Origin: Oligosphaera ethanolica | GTDB taxonomy: Bacteria > Verrucomicrobiota > Lentisphaeria > Oligosphaerales > Oligosphaeraceae | Assembly: GCF_030814695.1 (NCBI RefSeq) | Contig: NZ_JAUSVL010000001.1 | Location: 5,244,227 to 5,308,226 of the forward strand | Length of the DNA stretch: 64,000 nt | Reading direction: 5' to 3' | In this document: positions 54,976-64,000 of the stretch, in pieces | Layout: the number at the start of each line of letters is the position of its first letter | Position numbering within the stretch: the first letter of the stretch is position 1 | Notes under the pieces: model-generated | Database searches by the model: none | What the model was told of the DNA's origin: nothing | Seen by the model: the letters and a program-made list of their open reading frames with translations, nothing else | Made by a program: the position numbers and the translations under genes

Positions 54976-55635
54976 ATGACCACCACCATCGCCGATGAAC
55001 AGTCTGATGGCCTCAGCCGCAAGGAGCGCGAACGCCTGCTACACCGCGCAGACATCCTCGCGGCCGGCGAGCGCGTTTTTGCCAGCAAGGGCTTTCATCT
55101 GGCAACGATCGAAGAGATCGCCCGCGAAGCGGAATTTTCGGTAGGCACCATCTACAATTTCTTCAGCGGTAAAGACGCCTTGTACGAAGAAGTCATCCGC
55201 TTCATTGTTGAGAGCTGCCATAACGACTTCACCCGCCTGGTGCTGCCAGAAAACGACCCGCAGACCGCAATCAACCTGCTGATTGATCTACGAGTCCAGC
55301 AGTATGAACAGCACCAGGGGCTCTTCCACATCGTCTTGGAGTCCTTGCCGACGGGGCATTTCAACCCCGCCAATGTGTTGCCCGAGGATTGCCGGAAGTA
55401 TCATGAGAACTACTTCCAATCCCTCTGCGACATTTTTGCCCGTGGTCGCGCCCAAGGCCTGTTCAGTGACGAGGCGCCGCTGTCGCTGGCTTTGATCTTC
55501 GAAGGCGTCATCAACACCTTTGTCGCCTACTGGTCGAAAAAACGCTCAGGACAGCTGTCACCCCATCTGGTCCGTGATCTAAAACGCGTCGTCTTCAGGG
55601 CCCTCGGCTGTGAAGAACGCACGGTTTCACCATAA
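54976..55635 (+). CDS. TetR/AcrR family transcriptional regulator
   Basis: 219 aa. N-terminal HTH: AGERVFASKGFHLATIEEIA, then REAEFSVGTIYNFFSGKDAL, a canonical TetR DNA-binding domain at residues about 20-70. The C-terminal part is a helical ligand and dimer domain (YFQSLCDIFARGRAQGLFSD). It probably represses the efflux genes that begin 39 nt downstream, with drugs or bile-like compounds as inducers (inference). No clear ribosome binding site at the ATG; the frame upstream crosses the promoter and is rejected. Confidence 0.9.
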   Translation: MTTTIADEQSDGLSRKERERLLHRADILAAGERVFASKGFHLATIEEIAREAEFSVGTIYNFFSGKDALYEEVIRFIVESCHNDFTRLVLPENDPQTAINLLIDLRVQQYEQHQGLFHIVLESLPTGHFNPANVLPEDCRKYHENYFQSLCDIFARGRAQGLFSDEAPLSLALIFEGVINTFVAYWSKKRSGQLSPHLVRDLKRVVFRALGCEERTVSP

Positions 55636-55674
55636 TACATCCATTCCCCCACCACCCAAGCCAAGGAACCACCC

Positions 55675-57129
55675 ATGTCCCACAGCAAACGCTCCAGTCT
55701 TCCTCTGCGCATCATGGCGCCGGCGCTGCTGCCAGCCGTCATCCTCCTCGCCAGCTGCAACAAAAAACAACAAGCCGGGCCGGCACCAATGCCGCCCGCC
55801 GAAGTGAGCTTCATTGAAATCAAGACCGAGTCGACCGTGCTCAAAAATGAGCTGCCCGGCCGCACCACCCCCTACCAGATCGCCGAAATTCGCCCCCAGG
55901 CCAGCGGCATTATCACCAAACGACTCTTCACCGAAGGCACCGACGTACAAATGGGCGACGTGCTCTATGAAATAGACCCGAGCAGCTACGAAGCCGCCAA
56001 AGACAGCGCCGAAGCCGCAGTCAATGTCGCCAAAGCCAACCACAGTACCAGCATCGCCGCGCTGAGCGCCGCCCGCGCCGCCTTCACTGCCGCCAAGGCC
56101 GCCCAGACCCGCGCTGTCGCCAATGCCGAACCACTGCGATTACGCACCGCCCGCTTCCAGGAACTGCTCAGCAGTAAGGCCGTTAGCCAGCAGGACTACG
56201 ACGACAGCGCCGCCGCCCTCAAACAATCTGAAGCCGGCATCGACAGCGCCGCCGCTGCTGTCGTCAGCGCCGAGGCCGACATCCAGCGCGCCGAGGCCGC
56301 CGTCAAGGCCGCTGAAGCCGCCATCCAAACGGCCGAGGCCGCCCTCGCCAGCGCGGAAATCAACCTGGCCTACACCAAGATCACGGCGCCCATCTCCGGC
56401 CGCATCGGCCGCTCGGCGATCACCACCGGCGCGCTTGTCACGGCCCACCAGCCGCTGGCCTTGGCCACTATTCAGCAACTCAATCCTATTTACGTCGATG
56501 TGCCCCAAGCCACCGCCGAACTCCTGCAGCTCCGCCGGCGCCTCGCCGATGGCCGCCTCAGCCAGAACGGCAGCTATAGCGGCCAGGCCAGTCTCCTATT
56601 GGAAGACAACAGCGAATACGAGCTCAAAGGCGTGGTTCAGTTCCGCGAAGTGAGTGTCGACCCCACCACCGGCTCCTTCATCCTCCGCCTGGTCTTCGCT
56701 AACCCCAAAAATGACCTCCTGCCCGGCATGTTCGTCCGCGCCATCATTGACGAAGGCGCCAACAACAACGCCATTCTCGTCCCCCAACAGTGCGTCAGCC
56801 GCAATGCCAGCGGCGACGCGTTGGTCATGACAGTCGGTGCCGACAACACCGTAGAGGCCAAAATGATCCACATTGACCGCGCCATCGGCAATACATGGCT
56901 CGTCAGCGAGGGCCTTAAGGTCGGCGACCGCGTCATCCGCGAAGGGCTACTGCGCGCCCGCCCCGGCGCTGTCGTCAATCCCGTCCCCGATGGCCAAGCC
57001 CCAGCAGCAACCACCGCCCCAGCAGCGACCACCGCCCCAGCAGCGACCACCGCCCCAGCAGCACCTGCGGCCGCTGACAGCGCAACGACCACACCGGCGA
57101 ACGCCGACAGCCCGACGACCACGAAATAA
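55675..57129 (+). CDS. RND efflux periplasmic adaptor lipoprotein (AcrA/MexA-like)
   Basis: 484 aa. Lipoprotein signal with lipobox LLASC (Cys about 28). Barrel-sandwich/lipoyl halves around IAEIRPQASGIITKRLFTEG and LAYTKITAPISGRIGRSAI, with a long Ala-rich coiled-coil hairpin between them (about 100-225), then beta-barrel and membrane-proximal domains. The C-terminus carries an APAATT repeat (18-bp unit, three copies, about 56998-57058) and a Thr/Pro/Ala tail absent from AcrA. It links the pump to the outer-membrane channel. 11 nt before the pump gene. Confidence 0.93.
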   Translation: MSHSKRSSLPLRIMAPALLPAVILLASCNKKQQAGPAPMPPAEVSFIEIKTESTVLKNELPGRTTPYQIAEIRPQASGIITKRLFTEGTDVQMGDVLYEIDPSSYEAAKDSAEAAVNVAKANHSTSIAALSAARAAFTAAKAAQTRAVANAEPLRLRTARFQELLSSKAVSQQDYDDSAAALKQSEAGIDSAAAAVVSAEADIQRAEAAVKAAEAAIQTAEAALASAEINLAYTKITAPISGRIGRSAITTGALVTAHQPLALATIQQLNPIYVDVPQATAELLQLRRRLADGRLSQNGSYSGQASLLLEDNSEYELKGVVQFREVSVDPTTGSFILRLVFANPKNDLLPGMFVRAIIDEGANNNAILVPQQCVSRNASGDALVMTVGADNTVEAKMIHIDRAIGNTWLVSEGLKVGDRVIREGLLRARPGAVVNPVPDGQAPAATTAPAATTAPAATTAPAAPAAADSATTTPANADSPTTTK

Positions 57130-57140
57130 GCGGAGGCACC

Positions 57141-60100
57141 ATGTTATCCAAATTCTTCCTTGAACGACCTGTCTTCGCCTGGGTTGTCGCAATTTTCATC
57201 ATGCTCCTGGGCGGCCTGGCCATCTACAATCTGCCCGTGGCGCAGTACCCCAATCTAGCGCCGCCATCCATCGCCGTCACCGCCAGCTACCCCGGCGCCT
57301 CGGCCGAAACTGTCGAAAACAGCGTCACGCAGGTCATTGAACAGAAAATGACCGGCCTGGACGGCATGCTCTACCTGTCATCCAACAGTGACTCTGCCGG
57401 CCAGTCCCGTATCGAACTGACTTTTGCTCCCGGCACGGACCCAGACCTGGCCTGGACCAAGGTCCAGAACCGCCTGCAGCCGGCTCTGGCCAGCCTGCCC
57501 GATGTCGTCCAGCGCAGCGGCGTCCTCGTCAATAAGTCCACCCGCAACTGGCTGATCATGGTCGGCCTGGTCAACAAAGACGGCAGCATGAACGACATCG
57601 ATATCGGTGACTACGCCGCCACCAATATCGAGGACATCCTCGCCCGCGTCCCCGGCGTCGGCGAAGTCGAGCGCTTTGCCAAGGAATACGCCATGCGCGT
57701 GTGGCTGGACGTGGAACGACTCAACGACTTCAATCTCAGCATCGAAGACGTTGTCGCCGCCCTCCGCAGCTACAACGTGGAAGTATCCGCCGGCCAGTTC
57801 GGCTCCCTGCCCGCCGTGGCTGGCCAGCGCCTCAATGCGTCTATCGTCGTCCAGAACCTCCTACGCACGCCAGAGGATTTCGCCAACATCCCCGTACGCA
57901 CCAACAGCGACGGCGCCGTGGTCCGCGTTCGCGATATCGGCCGCACCGAATTGGGCACGGCGTTCTATGACGTCAACGTTCTCTTTAATGGCAACCCCGC
58001 CGCCATGCTGGCCATCCGCCAGACTCCCGGCGCCAATGCCTTGACCACCGCCAACGCCATCAAAGCCAAGATGAAGGAACTCCAGCGGAATTTTCCGCCT
58101 GGCATTGAAGTCGTTTATCCCTTCGATACCACGCCCTTCGTACGAGTCGCCATCATGGAAGCCGTCAAGTCGCTGTTCCAAGCCATTTTCCTCGTCTTTC
58201 TGGTCATGCTGATCTTCATGGGCAATGTCCGCGCCACCCTGATTCCGACCATCGCCATCCCGGTGGTGCTTTTGGGTACTTGCGGCGCCTTGGCGGTCTT
58301 TGGCTTTTCCATCAACATGCTCACCATGTTCGCCATGGTCATCGCCATCGGCCTGCTGGTTGATGACACCATCGTCGTGGTCGAAAATGTCGAACGCCTT
58401 ATGAGTGAAGAGGGACTGTCGCCACGCGAAGCCACCGCCAAATCCATGTCGGAAGTGACCAGCGCCCTCATCGGCTTCGCGCTGGTGCTCTGCGCCCTCT
58501 TCGGCCCCATGGCCTTCTTCAGCGGTTCCACCGGCATCATCTACCGGCAGTTCTCCATCACCGTAGTCACCTCCATGTTTTTCTCCGTCACCATCGCGCT
58601 CATCCTCACGCCGGTACTCTGCGCCAGCATCCTCAAACCGGTCGCCAAAGGCCACGAAGCCGCCGAGGGCACCGTGTGGTTCCTGCGGCCCTTCCTCCTC
58701 TGGTTCGACCGCGCTTTCAACCGCTTCCGCGACGCCATTGTCGCCGTGGTCGGCTACGGCTTGGCCCGCATGGTCCGCTTCGTCCTGGTCTACCTGGTCA
58801 TCATCTGCATCGGTGTCTTCCTGGCCAAGCGTATTTCCACCAGCTACCTGCCCGATGAAGACCAGGGCATCCTCTTCACCCAGGTTATGTTGCAGACCGG
58901 CGCCACCCTCGAACAAACCCAGGACGTGCTCAAAAAAGTGTATGACTACTACATGGCCAACGAAGCCGATGCCATCGAGTCCTGCGCAACTATCGCCGGC
59001 GTAGGCTTCTCCGGCCAAGCCCAGAATAATGGCATGATCTTCGTCAAGCTCAAGGACTGGCACCTGCGCCGCGATCCCAGCATGCACGCCGAAGCCATCG
59101 CCGGCCGCGCGATGGTAGGCCTGTCCAGCCTGCGCAACGCCATGGTCTTCACCTTCCCGCCACCCGCAATCGCCGAACTTGGCACGTCACAGGGCTTCGA
59201 CTTCATGCTCGTCGACCGCGCCGGCCACGGCCATGAGGCACTGTACAATGCCCGCAATCAGCTCATGGGCATGGCCATGCAAGACCCGCGACTGGCCAGC
59301 ATCCGCCCCAACGGCCTCGAAGACGTCCCCGAATACCGCGTGGACGTCGATTGGGAAAAAGCCGGCGCGCTCGGCTTGCCCATCAGCGCCATCCACAACA
59401 CCATCTCAGCCGCCTTCGGCAGCGCCTACGTCAATGACTTCATCCTGAACGGCCGCATCAAACGCGTGTTCGTCCAGGCCGACGCGCCCTACCGCATGCT
59501 GCCCGAGAACCTGGACGAGCTCTATGTGCGCAATGTCTCCGGCCAAATGGTGCCTTACCGCGCCTTCGCCAAAGGGCGCTGGAGCAGCGGCTCGCCACAG
59601 CTGGAGCGCTTCAACGCCGCACCATCCGTCAATCTCTGGGGCCAGGCCGCGCCGGGCTACAGCTCCGGCGATGCCATGCAGGCCATGGAAGAACTCACCC
59701 GGCGACTGCCGCAGGGGTTCGACTACGACTGGACCGGTCTGTCCTACCAGGAACGCCAGTCGACCTCACAGACTGGCTTGCTTTATGCCTTCTCCATCAT
59801 CGTGGTCTTTCTCTTCCTGGCGGCCCTTTACGGTAAATGGGACATCCCCATCTCCGTGCTGCTGATCCTACCCTTGGGCGTCATCGGTGGCTTCATTGCC
59901 ACCATGTCCCGCGGCATGCCCAGCGACGTCTATTTCCAGATCGGCATGCTTAACACCCTTGGCTTGGCCACCAAGAACGCCATTCTCATTGTGCAGTTCG
60001 CCATGAGCAACGTCGCCCAGGGGCACGGCCTGATCGAAGCCGCGTTGCACGCCGTCCGCCTGCGCCTGCGAGCCATCGTCATGACCTCCATGACCACCGG

Positions 60101-61742
60101 CCTGTCCGTGCTGCCCATGGCCCTAAGCAGCGGCGCCGGCGCCGGCGCCATGAACGCCATCGGCACCGTCGTCCTCGGCGGCATGATCAGCGGCACCATC
60201 CTCGTCGTCATCTTCGCGCCGCTCTTCTACGTGCTCATCGAAGGTCTCTTCGGCACCCATAAGAAAAAGATTCGCAGCAATCTGCAGCCCGCCAAACTCG
60301 CCAAGGCCACTAGCATCCTGATCGCCCTGTCACTGGGCGCCACGGTCTGCTGCAGCGGCTGCAAAAGTATGGCGCCGGACTACGAACGGCCCGAAGCCCC
60401 CATGCCCGCCCAGTGGTCCGCCGGCGATGCCTACCAGAACGCCACCGGCGAGGCCCCCGCAGTCATTCTCCCTTGGCGGGAGTTCTTCCAGGACCCGACC
60501 CTGCAGACGCTCATCGACAGCGCGCTGGCCAACAACCGCGACCTGCGCCTAGCCGCCCTCAACACCGAGATGGCCCGGGCCCTCTACGGCGTCGAACGCG
60601 ACGCCCTCTACCCCGCACTCTACGCCACCGCCAACGCCGTCAAGCAGAAAAACTCCGCCCATCTGACCGGCGAGGGACAGTCCCGCCGCGTAGAAAACTA
60701 CAGCGTCAATGCCGGCATTCTGTCATGGGAGCCGGACTTTTTCGGCCGCGTGCGCAGCTATAGCGACGAAGCGCTGGCCAAATACTTCGCATCACTGGAG
60801 GCAAAACGCAGCGTCGAGATTCTTGTCGTGTCGTCGGTCGTCAACGCCTACCTGAACCTCGCTGCCGACCGCGAGGCTCTGGCTCTGGCCAAAGATACCC
60901 TCAAAAATCAGCAGGACGCCTTGGCGCTGGTCAAAAAACAGTACGAGCAGGGCCTGGTCACTGAACTGGCTCTGCGCCAGGCACAGACGCCAGTCGAAAG
61001 CGCCCGCGGCGATACCGCCCGACTCACTCGCGTCGTCGCCCAGGACCTCAATGCCCTCCAGCTCCTCCTCGGCTCAGCTCTTCCCGCAGAACTCCCCGCA
61101 CAGCGCCTCAACGATATCCAGCTGGACGGCGAGGTCCAGGCCGGCCTGCCCTCCGAGCTGCTTCTCAACCGGCCGGATATCATCGCCGCTGAGCAGCAAC
61201 TCAAAGCCGCCAACGCCCTCATCGGCGTCGCCCGCGCCGCGTTCTTTCCCAGCATCGCCATCACGGCGATCTTCGGCAGCGCCAGCAATGAACTGTCCGG
61301 CCTCTTCGAAGGCGGCGCCGGCACCTGGAGCTTCGCCCCGCAACTGGCCCTGCCCATCTTCGACGCGCGCACCTGGTCCGGCTACCGCGTCAGCAAGGCC
61401 CACCGCGAAATCGCCGTCGTCGAATATGAACGGGCCATCCAACAGGCATTTCGCGAAGTCAACGACGTGCTCGCTCTCCGCGGCACCATCAATGAACAAC
61501 TCGACGCCCAACAGGCACTCGTCGATACCCTCAGCGAAACCCACCGCTTGGCAACCCTCCGCTTCGAAAACGGCGTCGACAGCTTCCTCCCCGTCCTTGA
61601 CGCCCAACGCAATCTCTTCGCCGCCCAACACGGCCTCATCGCCCTCAAACTGGCCAAAGCCAGCAGCAAAGTGCAACTCTACGCCGCCCTCGGCGGCGGC
61701 AGTAACCCCAGCAACAACGAGACCACGCCCGAACAACCCTGA
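57141..61742 (+). CDS. Fused RND efflux pump and outer-membrane channel (AcrB-OprM-like)
   Basis: 1533 aa. Residues 1-1040: an inner-membrane RND permease with 12 helices, proton-relay Asp pair in GLLVDDTIVVVENV (about 407), Lys in LATKNAILIVQFA (about 943) and porter-domain blocks such as SAETVENSVTQVIEQKM. After GLFGTHKKKIRSN the frame continues through a hydrophobic segment with lipobox-like ATVCCSGC (about 1067-1074) into a complete NodT/OprM-type outer-membrane factor (MAPDYERPEAPMPAQW; ending VLDAQRNLFAAQHGL...). No stop or standard start codon separates them. RBS GGAGG at the 5' end. The two halves normally are separate proteins in different membranes. Confidence 0.92.
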   Translation: MLSKFFLERPVFAWVVAIFIMLLGGLAIYNLPVAQYPNLAPPSIAVTASYPGASAETVENSVTQVIEQKMTGLDGMLYLSSNSDSAGQSRIELTFAPGTDPDLAWTKVQNRLQPALASLPDVVQRSGVLVNKSTRNWLIMVGLVNKDGSMNDIDIGDYAATNIEDILARVPGVGEVERFAKEYAMRVWLDVERLNDFNLSIEDVVAALRSYNVEVSAGQFGSLPAVAGQRLNASIVVQNLLRTPEDFANIPVRTNSDGAVVRVRDIGRTELGTAFYDVNVLFNGNPAAMLAIRQTPGANALTTANAIKAKMKELQRNFPPGIEVVYPFDTTPFVRVAIMEAVKSLFQAIFLVFLVMLIFMGNVRATLIPTIAIPVVLLGTCGALAVFGFSINMLTMFAMVIAIGLLVDDTIVVVENVERLMSEEGLSPREATAKSMSEVTSALIGFALVLCALFGPMAFFSGSTGIIYRQFSITVVTSMFFSVTIALILTPVLCASILKPVAKGHEAAEGTVWFLRPFLLWFDRAFNRFRDAIVAVVGYGLARMVRFVLVYLVIICIGVFLAKRISTSYLPDEDQGILFTQVMLQTGATLEQTQDVLKKVYDYYMANEADAIESCATIAGVGFSGQAQNNGMIFVKLKDWHLRRDPSMHAEAIAGRAMVGLSSLRNAMVFTFPPPAIAELGTSQGFDFMLVDRAGHGHEALYNARNQLMGMAMQDPRLASIRPNGLEDVPEYRVDVDWEKAGALGLPISAIHNTISAAFGSAYVNDFILNGRIKRVFVQADAPYRMLPENLDELYVRNVSGQMVPYRAFAKGRWSSGSPQLERFNAAPSVNLWGQAAPGYSSGDAMQAMEELTRRLPQGFDYDWTGLSYQERQSTSQTGLLYAFSIIVVFLFLAALYGKWDIPISVLLILPLGVIGGFIATMSRGMPSDVYFQIGMLNTLGLATKNAILIVQFAMSNVAQGHGLIEAALHAVRLRLRAIVMTSMTTGLSVLPMALSSGAGAGAMNAIGTVVLGGMISGTILVVIFAPLFYVLIEGLFGTHKKKIRSNLQPAKLAKATSILIALSLGATVCCSGCKSMAPDYERPEAPMPAQWSAGDAYQNATGEAPAVILPWREFFQDPTLQTLIDSALANNRDLRLAALNTEMARALYGVERDALYPALYATANAVKQKNSAHLTGEGQSRRVENYSVNAGILSWEPDFFGRVRSYSDEALAKYFASLEAKRSVEILVVSSVVNAYLNLAADREALALAKDTLKNQQDALALVKKQYEQGLVTELALRQAQTPVESARGDTARLTRVVAQDLNALQLLLGSALPAELPAQRLNDIQLDGEVQAGLPSELLLNRPDIIAAEQQLKAANALIGVARAAFFPSIAITAIFGSASNELSGLFEGGAGTWSFAPQLALPIFDARTWSGYRVSKAHREIAVVEYERAIQQAFREVNDVLALRGTINEQLDAQQALVDTLSETHRLATLRFENGVDSFLPVLDAQRNLFAAQHGLIALKLAKASSKVQLYAALGGGSNPSNNETTPEQP

Positions 61743-61789
61743 TGATATAACACGCCTGTCCACACAGAACTCGACCGTAGTCGGTCAGT

Positions 61790-61822
61790 AACCACCCCGG
61801 TGTTTTCCCCACCGGGGTGGTT
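61790..61822. other. Perfect 13-bp hairpin after the efflux gene (family A hairpin, extended)
   Basis: AACCACCCCGGTG / CACCGGGGTGGTT with a 7-nt loop, 48 nt after the stop codon. It is the hairpin of family A with extended arms and no other A sequence. It may act as a transcript end. Confidence 0.6.
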
Positions 61823-61987
61823 ACTTGCCAATTACGTCTCGCGGCCGTGGAGTGGGCGTCTCGCCCACTCCGACAAGACGGCTCATTAAACCGTCCTCGT
61901 CATCCACGCCGCCCGTACCCGGCCCGTCTCCCCCGCCGCACGAGCCGTGCGCACAGCGGCTGGAAGCCGCTGCTACTCTGGGCCCGC

Positions 61988-62112
61988 TATGACTCCGCTG
62001 CCGCAAAGGTCGGCGGAAATCAAGGTCGGATGGCGGGGCGGCGACTGGCCGTGGGTTTTCTGCAAATTGTCCCCGGTGTTTTCCCCACCAGGGTGGTTAC
62101 TGACCGATTACC
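61988..62112 (+). repeat. Repeat family A, copy 5
   Basis: GCTGCCGCAAAGGTCGGCGG through TTTTCTGCAAATTGTCCCC to the end motif TTACTGACCGATTACC; one hairpin position is mutated (CCAGGG). Between it and the aspartate kinase start there is no gene. Confidence 0.8.
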
Positions 62113-62247
62113 CTCTACCCCGATTGCCAGCCGCCGCCGTGCTTGCAATCGGGGTATTGGATTTTACATTATTTGTTTCGTGTTTTCCCCCGCCCCGCCG
62201 CTTTCCAGGCCACTTGTCATCAGCCACAGCAAGCAGGAAATAATCGC

Positions 62248-63654
62248 ATGCCCAGACAACACACGGTAGAAAAAATCGGCGGCACGTCCATGAGCCGTTT
62301 TGGCGAAGTGCTCCGTAATGTCATCATCGGCAACCGCAAGGGCGCCGATCTTTACAACCGTCTCTTTGTCGTCTCTGCCTATGGCGGCATCACCAACCTC
62401 CTGCTGGAAAACAAAAAAAGCGGCGCGCCAGGCGTCTACGGCAAATTCGCCGCCGGCGACGACACGTGGATCGCCAGTCTGGAACAGGCCCGCGCCAAAA
62501 TGCTCGAATTCAATCACTCCTTTGAGACGATTGGCCTCGACCAGCGCGAAGCCGACAACTTTGTCAATGAGCGCATGGACGGCATCCGCGACTGCCTGCA
62601 CGACCTGGTGCGCCTGCGCACCTACGGCCACTTCAACATCAAGACCTATCTGCCGCCGACCCGCGAAATGCTCAGCGCCGTCGGCGAGGCGCACAGCGCC
62701 TTCAACTCCACGCTCATCCTCCAGCGCCACGACATCAACGCCCAGCTTATTGACCTCACCGGCTGGAAAAAAGACGAGCTGCTATCCTTTGACGAGGTCG
62801 TCACCCAGGCCTTCGCCGGCATTGATTTCAGCAAGGTCATGCCCATTATCACTGGCTATGTCAAATATGACGAAGGCATCATGACCCGCTTCGACCGCGG
62901 CTACAGCGAAATTTCCTTCAGCAAAATCGCCGTCATCACCGAGGCCCGCGAAGGCATTATCCACAAGGAATACCACCTGAGCACCGGCGACCCCGCCATC
63001 ATCGGCTCGGACAAGGTCAAGGTTATCGGCCATACCAACTTCGATATCGCCGATCAGCTCTCCGATCTCGACATGGAAGCCATCCACTCCAAGGCCTCCA
63101 AGGAAATGGAGCTCTGCGGGATTCCCATCCGCGTCAAAAACGCATTCGAGCCCGACCATCCCGGCACCATCATCAGCTGCGACTACGTCTCGCCGGAGCC
63201 GCGCGTCGAGATGATCTGCGGGCGCAACGACCTCGAAGCCATCGAAGTCATGGACCCCGAAATGGTTGGCCATGTCGGTTACGACTACTATCTCATGCAG
63301 AGCCTGGTCGATACCGGCATCAGCTACATCACCAAGACCACCAACGCCAATACCATCACCCATTTCGTTCCCCAGAAAAATCGCCGCCTGGAAGAGTGTA
63401 TTGACCTCATCCACCAGCGCATGCCCAACGCCACCGTCAGCCGCAACTCCGTGGCCATCGTGTCGGTCATCGGCAGCAACATGAGCATCCCCGGCTTCCT
63501 CTCCAAAGCCGCCAGCGCCCTGCACCAGGCCGGTATCAACGTCCTCGCACTGGCCCAGTCAACCCGGCAGGTCAACATGCAATTCATCGTCTCCCGCTCC
63601 GATTATGAAGCGGCCATCCGCGCCCTCCACAAGACCTTCGTCGAAGACATCTAA
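62248..63654 (+). CDS. Aspartate kinase, ectoine-operon (Ask_Ect) subclass
   Basis: 468 aa. N-terminal HTVEKIGGTSMSRFGEVL and FVVSAYGGITNLLLENKKSG, then MLSAVGEAHSAFNSTLIL, ITGYVKYDEGIMTRFDRGYS and RVKNAFEPDHPGTIIS. These blocks match the aspartokinase type first described in ectoine clusters (Ask_Ect), rather than LysC or ThrA. C-terminal ACT domains (SVIGSNMSIPGFLSKAASAL). It phosphorylates aspartate, feeding Lys, Thr, Met and wall diaminopimelate. No ectoine genes are in the window. Start at 62248 after AGGAAA. The next gene begins 2 nt after its stop codon. Confidence 0.9.
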   Translation: MPRQHTVEKIGGTSMSRFGEVLRNVIIGNRKGADLYNRLFVVSAYGGITNLLLENKKSGAPGVYGKFAAGDDTWIASLEQARAKMLEFNHSFETIGLDQREADNFVNERMDGIRDCLHDLVRLRTYGHFNIKTYLPPTREMLSAVGEAHSAFNSTLILQRHDINAQLIDLTGWKKDELLSFDEVVTQAFAGIDFSKVMPIITGYVKYDEGIMTRFDRGYSEISFSKIAVITEAREGIIHKEYHLSTGDPAIIGSDKVKVIGHTNFDIADQLSDLDMEAIHSKASKEMELCGIPIRVKNAFEPDHPGTIISCDYVSPEPRVEMICGRNDLEAIEVMDPEMVGHVGYDYYLMQSLVDTGISYITKTTNANTITHFVPQKNRRLEECIDLIHQRMPNATVSRNSVAIVSVIGSNMSIPGFLSKAASALHQAGINVLALAQSTRQVNMQFIVSRSDYEAAIRALHKTFVEDI

Positions 63655-63656
63655 GC

Positions 63657-64000
63657 ATGCCAGCCATGGATGTGCTGTACGTGGACAATCACCTGCTGGC
63701 CCTCAACAAGCCGGCAGGGCTGCTCACCCAGCCGTCGGGAACCAGCGAAGACAACCTCGAAGACCGCGCCAAAGCCTGGGTCAAAGCCGAGTACCACAAG
63801 CCCGGCGCGGTGTTCCTGGAGGCCGTACACCGCATTGACCGGCCCGTAGCCGGCGTCGTCCTCTTCGCCCGCACCAGCAAGGCGCTCAGCCGCCTCAATG
63901 AAGCCATGCGCCGAGGCGACTGCGAGAAAATCTACCTCGCGCTGGTCACGGGCGACCTCCCCGGCCCAGACGGCGCCCTCAACGACTGGCTGCTGCACGG
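63657..64000 (+). CDS. RluA-type pseudouridine synthase, truncated by window end
   Basis: 114 complete codons visible, running off the window. Opens MPAMDVLYVDNHLLALNKPA, the usual entry of RluA enzymes, followed by AVHRIDRPVAGVVLFAR, which carries the catalytic Asp (HRxDRxxxG motif). It would convert uridine to pseudouridine in rRNA or tRNA. Starts 2 nt after the kinase stop, so probably co-transcribed with it. Confidence 0.88.
   Translation, partial: MPAMDVLYVDNHLLALNKPAGLLTQPSGTSEDNLEDRAKAWVKAEYHKPGAVFLEAVHRIDRPVAGVVLFARTSKALSRLNEAMRRGDCEKIYLALVTGDLPGPDGALNDWLLH

Noticed and set aside
57861..59087. 408-codon antisense frame inside the RND pump gene
   Set aside because: High GC and codon bias in the real gene leave the opposite strand open; the translation is low-complexity Asp/Gly/His-rich with no domain.
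60244..60370. A normal ATG start for the outer-membrane channel
   Set aside because: No in-frame ATG, GTG or TTG with a binding site precedes the internal signal segment; the first Met is after the lipobox Cys and would remove the signal.

Overview
The window looks like a GC-rich chromosome segment from a saccharolytic bacterium of the PVC superphylum, most likely a Lentisphaerae/Victivallales-type organism. This is inference from gene content: a type II pseudopilin with an H-X9-DG tail, a DUF4838 protein, a four-helix-bundle-suffix protein, several TIM-barrel sugar isomerases and glycoside hydrolases (GH2, GH105, GH42-like, GH113-like), a BspA-type leucine-rich-repeat exoprotein, and very repeat-rich intergenic DNA. 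No rRNA, tRNA or CRISPR array was seen.

Layout. 0.4-4.4 kb: WYL regulator, a convergent hypothetical protein, an SGNH esterase. 4.6-9.8 kb: pseudopilin, a promoter with a structured leader or small RNA, an ABC-2-like permease with its membrane-anchored partner, a sugar isomerase. 9.8-12.9 kb: glycyl radical enzyme with its activase. 13.1-18.9 kb: HtrA protease, uppS-cdsA, a hydroxyacid dehydrogenase with a GH105 hydrolase. 19.5-27.8 kb: a GH42-like gene hit exactly at its stop codon by an IS1634-type element, a sugar isomerase, a large repeat block and a second IS. 28-33.4 kb: hom (with a possible threonine attenuator), ftsK and a RodZ-like gene. 33.6-40.7 kb: an acidic exported protein, a 1592-aa LRR protein, an acyltransferase-like protein. 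40.8-43.8 kb: three tandem QueG-like iron-sulfur proteins. 44.8-54.1 kb: sugar isomerase, DUF4838 protein, four-helix-bundle protein, a 50-copy 9-bp minisatellite, GH2 and GH113-like enzymes. 55-61.7 kb: TetR regulator, RND adaptor, and an RND pump fused to its outer-membrane channel. 62.2-64 kb: aspartate kinase (ectoine-type subclass) and a truncated pseudouridine synthase.

The most unusual feature is the non-coding landscape. At least four repeat families (here called A, B, C and D) occupy the gaps. A, B and C are runs of short perfect hairpins. B shows compensatory base-pair changes between its three copies, so selection or replication acts on its folded form. D has a strict 9-nt period with a GTCC/GGAC core. 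Two further loci are 9-mer arrays in which a left array faces a right array of roughly complementary units. Modules are joined by a shared junction resembling TATCAATGACTGACCGATT, as if assembled from cassettes.

Starts were moved from the longest reading frame wherever a ribosome binding site or signal peptide supported an internal start. Family names come from recognised motifs; no database search was possible.
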